Part shown: positions 59,101 through 64,000 of the stretch, piece after piece
Layout: the number at the start of each line of letters is the position of its first letter
Numbering within the stretch: position 1 is the stretch's first letter
NCBI RefSeq assembly: GCF_025567085.1
Contig: NZ_JAOQJN010000009.1
Span: forward strand, 61,027-125,026
DNA from: Bovifimicola ammoniilytica
GTDB taxonomy: Bacteria > Bacillota > Clostridia > Lachnospirales > Lachnospiraceae
Direction of reading: 5' to 3'
Length of the DNA stretch: 64,000 nt
Translations under genes and position numbers: made by a program
The notes under the pieces: model-generated
Databases searched by the model: none
The model's input: only the letters and a program-made list of their open reading frames with translations
Told to the model about the DNA's origin: nothing

Positions 59101-61898
59101 TCAATGTCGTTGACCGCACCGATGCATCCCTGCGAGGAGGTTTTGGTGGTCGAAACGCCCGAACCGTTGCTGTAACTCAGACTTGTTTCAAAGCCCACAT
59201 CGTGCGAGAATAGGATACCGTCGCCGAACACGCCGAAGCTGATGGAGAAGTTGAAGTAAAATCCGTGAGAAATCTCCTCGGAGACCGATTTGATATTGCT
59301 CTTGGAATAGGAAACCTCATTCAGACCTCCCGCATAGCCCATACGGATAGTGTTCTGGCTGAGCTGCTGAGCGCCGAGTGCACTGTATGCGCCCCAGCCC
59401 AACTGATTGTACATATAGGGGTTGCCCTCGTTGCCGTCCAGCCAGTTTTCCGCTTCGTTGATTTTTTCAAGACGGTAGTAGCAGGCTTCATCTTTGGAGG
59501 TCTTATCCGACTCCTTGGTGATGGCGCGATTGCCCTTTTTCTCCATATAGGAGTTGTATTCTTCAGCAAAGCTGTTGTAGTCGTCAATGCTCATCTGCTG
59601 ATACACCGGCTGCTGCGGAATCGACAGGCTCATTGCCGTGCCATCAGACCACTCGCCGTTTTCGTCCAGCACCTCATAGCAGTAGACAAATACCGGTGTT
59701 CTTGCAACCAGTGCCGTGTTATATGCCTGCGCCTTGACAGTCATGGCGTATTCGGTTTCCAGCGCTTCAGTGTAGGTCTTGCTCCATTCAAGAGAATAGC
59801 CCGCTGAAATATTTAGTTCAAAGGGGGCAAGCAGTCCGCCATAGCTGTAGGACATACCCACGCTGTAGGAAACATTTTTCGAGGAAGATTGCTCCAGCTC
59901 GTAGCTTTCGGTTATGGTATAGTCGGTCTCGTTATTTGCCGAGTCGCCCAGCGCTGCAAAGTAGGGCGCCGCCTGCATGACCGCCTTGACCTCCGGGTCG
60001 CTGTAGGCGTAGCTTACGCCCTTGTAGCGGGCGATAACGCCATCCTGGTCGCGGTCGCAGGATGTGAGCACCATCTGTGCGCCGGTGCCTTTATAGCCGC
60101 CGTCAACTTTGTCGGGTCCCCAACCGGATATTGTTGTACTAAAGCCGGTCACAGTGCCGTAATCGGTCACATTGCCTTTACTGTCTTTTTTGTCATTGTT
60201 ATATACGCCGGCGATCATGCACTTTTTAAAGGAATATTCTTTGTCATTGTCGCGGCAGGAGGCAACGAACACGATCTGCTCTCGGCCTGCCGTGTTGCCG
60301 TCAAAGTTGCCGACCACGACTGAGCGCATATATTCCTCTTTTCCGCCAAGGCCTTCGTCAAACTGGAATCCGCTCGTTGAAGCCTTGTTTAATTCGCCGG
60401 TAGCGGTGTTGTATGTATACAATGAGCCGTTGATAAAGATATACTCTGCGGCGTTTGCTCCGTTATAGGCAACGGCCTCGACCGCAAACTTGGTTACACA
60501 TTCGTCTTCTGACCAGCCGTTGGCGGCCATGGTCTTGACCTCGGATTGTACGAATCCATTGTTCTGATTGCTGAGGAGTATGCTGTATGCAAAAGTATCT
60601 GTAATCCTCATCGACATCATAATGGGGTTATAGCCGCTTTTGCGCTGTAATGAATCTAGCTTTGCTCCGGCAACAACGAGGTCGTCGCAGCCGTCGTTGT
60701 TGAAATCACCGCAGGCAAGCCCCCCGTCGTAGACGGATGTCCATGTATTATATGTCGAGTCGTACCCGGTTACATTATTTATTGAATATTTTTTGTCAGG
60801 CAGGCTGTCTACAAAAGCCAGCCCCTCTCTTCTGCCGGTCTTGCCGTACAGTATTTTGACCTGCGGGGTCGGGTCAATATATGCGCCTTTAGAATTGTAT
60901 GACAACACTGCCAGGTCGTCTATTCTGTCGCCGTTAAAGTCGCCGACGACCATATCGACCGTCAGCTTTTTCCAATGGTTAGCCAGTGTATTATTTTTTG
61001 AGCCGTTGATGGTATCTGCAACGCCCTTGTTACCACTAAGGTTGGTTTGATAATTATTAACATAATAGTCATTCAGCAGCTCATCTCCAAGCTGATAATA
61101 CCCCGGACCGTTTTCACGGCGATTCAGCATGGTAAGCTCACCGTCGGCATATTCATATTCCTTAATAAAACAGCCTGCCATCATATTGGCGGAATAATAG
61201 TCCAGATCGGTAATGCGGCGTATCTCCTTTTTGCTGTTCGCCACATAGATGATAAGGGTATCCTTGCCGTCGTTGTCAAAATCTCCGGCTACAATATCAA
61301 TATATTTGTTGGAATCATAACCGTGGATTTGCAGATCTCCGTCACTGTCAAACGCCCAGTTCATTTCGCCGACAACCTCTGAGCTGCAGAGCTTGCCATC
61401 CCTTGCGTCGTATACAAAGAGATAAACATTTTTATCCCGACGGTTAAGACCAACATAGGCAGCATGGTCGTTACGACCGGTGCCGTCCGGGTCAAACGAT
61501 GCGGACTGTATCAGAACGCAGTTGCTTAAATCAACGAAATTCATGTTAGGCAGCGAACTGTTGGATGCAGTACGTTTACTATATACAAAGTTATACAGGT
61601 CACTTGCCGTTCCGACATCTGCTATCTTGCCGGTAATGTGATTGGTGTAGGTTTCTAAATAAAGCAGCTCGCTTTGCTCCACCATCGCAAATGGGCGGTC
61701 AACATCGTAACCGTAAGGGTTGGTTGTCTTGTCGTACCCGGCAGGTACAGTGTTTTTCATCAGCGAATTGGCTGCATCGGATGAAAAGGTCGGGCTGTCG
61801 CTGCTTGCGGAAAACGCCGAAAGCGGCAGACAGGCAACGATCATCACAAGCGCCAGTGCTGCGCACACTGCCCGTCGGATGATAAATTTTTTGTTCAT
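56145..61898 (-). CDS. Giant secreted multidomain protein with collagen-like repeats and membrane anchor
   Basis: This 1917-residue protein starts behind AAAGGAG on the minus strand. A signal peptide (1 to about 31) leads to FG-GAP/VCBS-like calcium-type loops (DFDNDGKDT about 206, DFNGDRIDD about 320, DFNNDGCDD about 398, DRDQDG about 615). A beta-rich Ser/Tyr/Gly region follows (about 660-960) with long alternating strands, and it has no named match. An Fn3 domain (about 985-1083) and InlB/divergent B-type repeats (about 1085-1610) come next. Five collagen-like stretches (GDKGDQGDKGD type) alternate with a GVGVKSVxIxENGNLIITLTD hairpin (1634-1874). The C-terminal helix (about 1885-1911) with RKRKVI lacks LPxTG. 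GC content is well above that of the ICE. It is probably a surface adhesin. Confidence 0.8.
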   Translation of the reverse strand: MNKKFIIRRAVCAALALVMIVACLPLSAFSASSDSPTFSSDAANSLMKNTVPAGYDKTTNPYGYDVDRPFAMVEQSELLYLETYTNHITGKIADVGTASDLYNFVYSKRTASNSSLPNMNFVDLSNCVLIQSASFDPDGTGRNDHAAYVGLNRRDKNVYLFVYDARDGKLCSSEVVGEMNWAFDSDGDLQIHGYDSNKYIDIVAGDFDNDGKDTLIIYVANSKKEIRRITDLDYYSANMMAGCFIKEYEYADGELTMLNRRENGPGYYQLGDELLNDYYVNNYQTNLSGNKGVADTINGSKNNTLANHWKKLTVDMVVGDFNGDRIDDLAVLSYNSKGAYIDPTPQVKILYGKTGRREGLAFVDSLPDKKYSINNVTGYDSTYNTWTSVYDGGLACGDFNNDGCDDLVVAGAKLDSLQRKSGYNPIMMSMRITDTFAYSILLSNQNNGFVQSEVKTMAANGWSEDECVTKFAVEAVAYNGANAAEYIFINGSLYTYNTATGELNKASTSGFQFDEGLGGKEEYMRSVVVGNFDGNTAGREQIVFVASCRDNDKEYSFKKCMIAGVYNNDKKDSKGNVTDYGTVTGFSTTISGWGPDKVDGGYKGTGAQMVLTSCDRDQDGVIARYKGVSYAYSDPEVKAVMQAAPYFAALGDSANNETDYTITESYELEQSSSKNVSYSVGMSYSYGGLLAPFELNISAGYSLEWSKTYTEALETEYAMTVKAQAYNTALVARTPVFVYCYEVLDENGEWSDGTAMSLSIPQQPVYQQMSIDDYNSFAEEYNSYMEKKGNRAITKESDKTSKDEACYYRLEKINEAENWLDGNEGNPYMYNQLGWGAYSALGAQQLSQNTIRMGYAGGLNEVSYSKSNIKSVSEEISHGFYFNFSISFGVFGDGILFSHDVGFETSLSYSNGSGVSTTKTSSQGCIGAVNDIDGPALAEEGIPASIYTQYTFDWTLGQWFRHLYGEEGNKTVFIGYSLSNVSTPAPAVDDLEANLFADDAVHLTWSQPDKTPGWPEVEGYYVYRAENGECTKISDLLPADTTSYEIENLKTNTNLGFAVTSVCKVDGKEKESTWSNIAEVTTAKRFYKVNYSVDNAKASDIKVRHLGNVEIQSGDEISESEIIKVKVTPKSGQYELVSLTLDNGGETMVFTPEKDGTIVCAFTLNGEANMRVSTKRAINSAQITFTDTYTADGMVIGTVSAAVGDVPLNAPGGTVTDNVTFTAVPGKGYRLKSWKITDASGTTETIDAAGSNSYTLGLASEKYTVEAEFVSLSEIGRLVKVNIPAEGGTVEITDTNGDSVTLNENNSVYVPVNSKLTFTVKTDAGCKFRAWTDDAKGQSGESFTMTITKDTEIGVEFDVPVRVGLTYSATSGEQTGAVATKQGYQSGAGVPVGTKITLTAQAAENYRVQKLVITRGSKVDTVTTDDKLYSQYDYELVVDTETDIQVYFTEIEQYTVMVDSPKHADMTIKNGDKDFVSGKTVRYGDEITVTVKPKENYRLADADSWIDNGDGSYTYRTGAIKADTNISVKIEEIPEYTVTFPMTLDGCILSVKNGSEKIASGDKVCEGTVLTATVTLDPTYILKGWYIGGELLSEINKTEVTFTVDGDMLITVIVADVKGDKGDQGDQGDKGDTGVGVKSVVINENGNLIITLTDDTVLDLGKVTGDKGSQGDKGDQGETGATGVGVKSVTIDENGDLIITLTDDTVHNAGKVTGDKGNQGDKGDKGDKGDAGNNGAAGVGVKDAVVDENGNLIITLTDGTVYNLGNVTGAKGDKGDAGKDGQDGQNGQDGSNGSNGLNGTGIQSAHIDADGNLIITFTDGVVTNLGKIVGTDGKDGKDGADGKDGIGIKGCRIDDDGNLILTLTDNTTLDAGNISAISDRVSVSKPLATAAVSVSVTSLLWNIVTLVVAIVRKRKVI

Positions 61899-62040
61899 AG
61901 CTCAGGTCTCCTTTGATAATTTGGTTTTGCTGTCCGCTACGACAGCAGATTCTGAAAGCGGATAAGCAAGCGTGGACATGATATTTCACGATACTTATAC
62001 TATTATCTATTCTATCATAACAGGGGCAGTTTCGGTTGTG

Positions 62041-62074
62041 TCGTTTACGCTGTATTTCGGTCGTTTACGCTGTA
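62041..62074 (+). promoter_or_regulatory. LytTR-like direct repeats in a divergent promoter region
   Basis: TCGTTTACGCTGTA occurs twice, at 62041-62054 and 62061-62074, with a 20-bp period. The second copy also forms CGTTTAC/GTAAACG with its flank. This resembles paired sites for LytTR response regulators. It lies between the giant surface protein gene and the sensor kinase gene. No gene is seen in 61899-62193. Confidence 0.6.
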
Positions 62075-62099
62075 AACGGTCGCTCGGGCGGAATACCCC

Positions 62100-62128
62100 T
62101 TGTAAAAACACGGATTTTCAAGTACAAT
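62100..62128 (+). promoter_or_regulatory. Candidate promoter of the sensor kinase gene
   Basis: TTGTAA (62100-62105), 17 bases, TACAAT (62123-62128). The LytTR-like repeats end 25 bases upstream of the -35 box, a suitable place for an activator. Confidence 0.55.
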
Positions 62129-62193
62129 AGTATACGGATAATTTTCCACATATCAAATGCAGAAAAAATGAAATGGGGAGGTGCCTCGTCGGA

Positions 62194-63840
62194 ATGAAAA
62201 AAACTTTACGGTGGATATGTTTAGCGCTATTCTTTGCGCTTTGCATCGGTATGCTCTGCTTTTTGCAGAAATTCACGAAGCTCAATACATCCATACAATA
62301 CCTTGAGTGGCAAACCGCCTACACGGTAGGAACAGACGGCACGGAAACGGAGCTGGATTATACCGTGTCGCCCGAAAAGGGAGACCGCTTTCGCCTGGAA
62401 ACAGTCGTCCCGGCAAGCAGCGAATACGGCAATTTGGTATTTGAAACGGCAGGGCTGAATATGACCGTCAGCATAGACGGGAAAGAGGTATGGCAGTCGG
62501 AAACCGCGGTGCCGGAGAATGCCGTGGGTCAGACGCAGGCGATTATCCCTCTGCCGCAAAACACGGAGTGCCGCCTTACGGTTACCGGCACGGTGACTGA
62601 CACAGCAAGCCTTATTTTCCCGCCGCTGCCGCGCTTTGTGCCGGTGGATGCGCAAGAAATCGAAAGCTACGCTTATGCAAACTACTACGGTATTCCTGCC
62701 GGTGCTACCGCTTTTATATCGCTGATGATTGCCGGGTTGTTCCTTTTGAGCGTGACACGCAAAAAGGCAGATTGGAGTCTGATACCGCTTTTCCTTGCCT
62801 CTGTGGGGCTTACGATGCAATGGATCACCAAAGGAATGGGACACCATTTTCTCAGCGACGGGTTGGTCGATTTTCTGAACCGGCAAGAGATCGGTATTCT
62901 GCTGCTCGTACTTTTGGTCGTTTATCTTGTGATGAACCGTCAGCGTAAATTTTGGAAATACTTAGGAATTTCCGCTATTGCCAGCGCCGCCGCATTGGGG
63001 GTTGCATACACGGTATCATTTTTCAGAAAAAGCTACCTTTTCAAATATATCGGCAGGTTAATTTCGGATGTTACGGAGCTTGCGGATTATTCGGGGCTTT
63101 TGTATTGGGTCACCGTTTGGATGGTTGCGGTGTGCGCCGTTATTTCCGCCTATGCCGTAATGCGTTCGATTATTGCACAGCAGATGGAAAGCAAAACGCT
63201 CCGTCTGCGCAACGAATTGATTATGAACAGCTATCGTGCGATGGAAAGCAAAGTGACCGACAGCGCCGCCATTCGTCACGAAATGAAGCATAAAATAATC
63301 GCTCTTGACGCATTGTATCAAAAGGGCGATATTGATGCGCTGGGGCAATTGATCGGGGATATAAAGCAGCAAAACGATCATTTGGCGCAAACGCAGTTTA
63401 CCGAAAATTTCACAGTCAATACGATCCTGCAGGACGCCGCTTATCGTGCCGCCCAGTCGGACATCCGCTTTGAGGCGCTTGTTTCCGTTCCGCCGCAGCT
63501 TACCGTTGCGGAAAGCGATCTGTACGAGCTGCTTATGAATATGCTTGACAACGCACTGGAAGCCGCCGCCGAGGCGGATGCCGGAAAACGATTTGTCCGC
63601 TTTCAGATTGAAACAAAGAACGGCTTTCTTGCCGTTAAGTGTGAAAATTCGTATGCCGGCAAGCGCAGACAGGATGCGTACGGCAACTATGTCACGACCA
63701 AGAACGACGCCGAAATCCACGGCTTCGGCTTAAAGCTGATGAGCGCCGTTGCCGTGCGTTACCACAGCATACTGGATATTTTTACTTCGGAGAATCAAAC
63801 CTTCACCGTTCAAACGGCGCTGAAGCTGCCGAAGAAATAA
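62194..63840 (+). CDS. GHKL-family sensor histidine kinase (NatK/AgrC-type architecture)
   Basis: This 548-residue membrane kinase has one N-terminal transmembrane helix and an extracellular beta-rich sensor of about 140 residues. About five more helices follow (such as AFISLMIAGLFLLSVT, EIGILLLVLLVVYLVM and LLYWVTVWMVAVCAVISAYAV). The phospho-acceptor segment is AAIRHEMKHKIIALD. The GHKL ATPase has N box LLMNMLDNALEAA and G box HGFGLKLM. Such kinases usually pair with LytTR regulators, but none is in the window. ATG 62194 is favoured over 62173, whose codons overlap the GGGGAGG site. GC content matches the surface protein gene. Confidence 0.87.
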   Translation: MKKTLRWICLALFFALCIGMLCFLQKFTKLNTSIQYLEWQTAYTVGTDGTETELDYTVSPEKGDRFRLETVVPASSEYGNLVFETAGLNMTVSIDGKEVWQSETAVPENAVGQTQAIIPLPQNTECRLTVTGTVTDTASLIFPPLPRFVPVDAQEIESYAYANYYGIPAGATAFISLMIAGLFLLSVTRKKADWSLIPLFLASVGLTMQWITKGMGHHFLSDGLVDFLNRQEIGILLLVLLVVYLVMNRQRKFWKYLGISAIASAAALGVAYTVSFFRKSYLFKYIGRLISDVTELADYSGLLYWVTVWMVAVCAVISAYAVMRSIIAQQMESKTLRLRNELIMNSYRAMESKVTDSAAIRHEMKHKIIALDALYQKGDIDALGQLIGDIKQQNDHLAQTQFTENFTVNTILQDAAYRAAQSDIRFEALVSVPPQLTVAESDLYELLMNMLDNALEAAAEADAGKRFVRFQIETKNGFLAVKCENSYAGKRRQDAYGNYVTTKNDAEIHGFGLKLMSAVAVRYHSILDIFTSENQTFTVQTALKLPKK

Positions 63841-63850
63841 ACAAAAACAA

Positions 63851-63892
63851 AGAAGGACACCGCTTTAAAATAAACGGAGTCCTTCTTTTTTG
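63851..63892 (+). terminator. Terminator of the sensor kinase gene
   Basis: AGAAGGAC-A-CCG pairs with CGG-A-GTCCTTCT (63851-63886), followed by TTTTTT. It begins 10 bases after the stop codon. Confidence 0.88.
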
Positions 63893-63895
63893 CTT

Positions 63896-64000
63896 GTGCG
63901 CCTAGCGGCGCACGTTTCGTTTGCGCGCCATGGGCGCGCTCTCGCAGGTGAAAGTCCTGAACATGCCCAGGTAGTGGGAAATGTATAGCTGAACAGCAAG
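63896..64000 (+). mobile_element. Probable 5' end of a second group II intron (cut by window edge)
   Basis: A perfect GTGCGCC/GGCGCAC hairpin (63896-63913) follows the terminator directly. Then come GCGCGCCATGGGCGCGC, CAGGTGAAAGTCCTG and the phrase CCAGGTAGTGGGAAATG, which resemble domain I of bacterial group II introns. The exact first base (GTGCGC at 63896 or inside the second GC-rich block) is unclear. Placement right after a terminator is a known habit of class C introns. The protein gene lies outside the window. Confidence 0.55.

Noticed and set aside
1..64000. tRNA or rRNA genes
   Set aside because: I saw no cloverleaf with a T-loop (GTTCRANNC) and acceptor end and no rRNA-like stretch on either strand, although a scan by eye can miss one.
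1..64000. A tyrosine or serine integrase gene for the ICE
   Set aside because: None of the coding regions shows the R-H-R-Y or resolvase motifs; the only recombination-type proteins are the relaxase, the intron RT and the IS256 remnant.

Overview
The window joins three kinds of DNA. Bases 1 to about 13.2 kb are AT-rich chromosomal housekeeping genes of a Firmicute, most likely a Lachnospiraceae gut anaerobe. The evidence is the gene content and order: dnaE 3' end, pfkA, a SpoU-type rRNA methylase, a DUF6465 protein with an Ala/Lys tail, an SH3/SleB cell-wall hydrolase, NfeD plus an SPFH protein, ornithine carbamoyltransferase, a DUF6145-like gene, coaX, dus, greA and lysS. Codon use is AT-rich and Shine-Dalgarno sites are strong (AGGAGG type).

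From just after lysS to about 55.5 kb lies most of an integrative and conjugative element (ICE) of the broad Tn1549/CTn type. Nearly all its genes are on the + strand. The left part (13.4-17 kb) has three tandem DUF6462 genes, a ~450-base structured RNA region, small membrane and Cys-rich proteins and an actin-like ParM/ParR-like pair. Next come a lipoprotein and a 1792-residue LPxTG adhesin with a predicted thioester domain and 13 Cna-B/SpaA-like modules. DUF5688, RadC-like and DUF3991/Toprim genes follow. At 26.16-26.37 kb a strictly 32-bp-phased array of GC-rich hairpins and further dyads precede the MobC-like and relaxase genes. The type IV secretion module runs from 28.9 to 46 kb: DUF3801/PcfB-like, the VirD4 coupling ATPase, Maff2, TrbL/VirB6-like, DUF4313-like, PrgI, VirB4 and an NlpC/P60 hydrolase. 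Its end holds PcfM/DpnD-like genes, a 2510-residue methylase/SNF2 helicase, and a sortase that could process the adhesin. No integrase or recombinase gene is visible, so the other ICE end lies outside the window or was lost.

The ICE carries later insertions. A complete group II intron (32096-34770) interrupts virD4, and removing it restores an in-frame DPKGE motif. A VOC-family gene lies between virD4 and maff2. A trio of small DUF genes lies between virB4 and the NlpC/P60 gene. A TnpV-like gene is overprinted, with its own ribosome binding site, on a low-complexity linker of the methylase/helicase gene. Many gene gaps in this long operon hold hairpins. Two of these share an apical sequence and flank the adhesin gene.

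At 55.5 kb the ICE is cut within a SpoVG-like gene by a decayed IS256-family element. To its right the DNA is clearly GC-richer. This segment encodes a 1917-residue secreted, membrane-anchored protein (FG-GAP-like repeats, a beta-rich domain, Fn3, InlB-like repeats, and five collagen/beta-hairpin modules) and a divergent GHKL sensor kinase. The gap between them carries LytTR-like direct repeats. The window ends in the probable 5' end of another group II intron directly after the kinase terminator.
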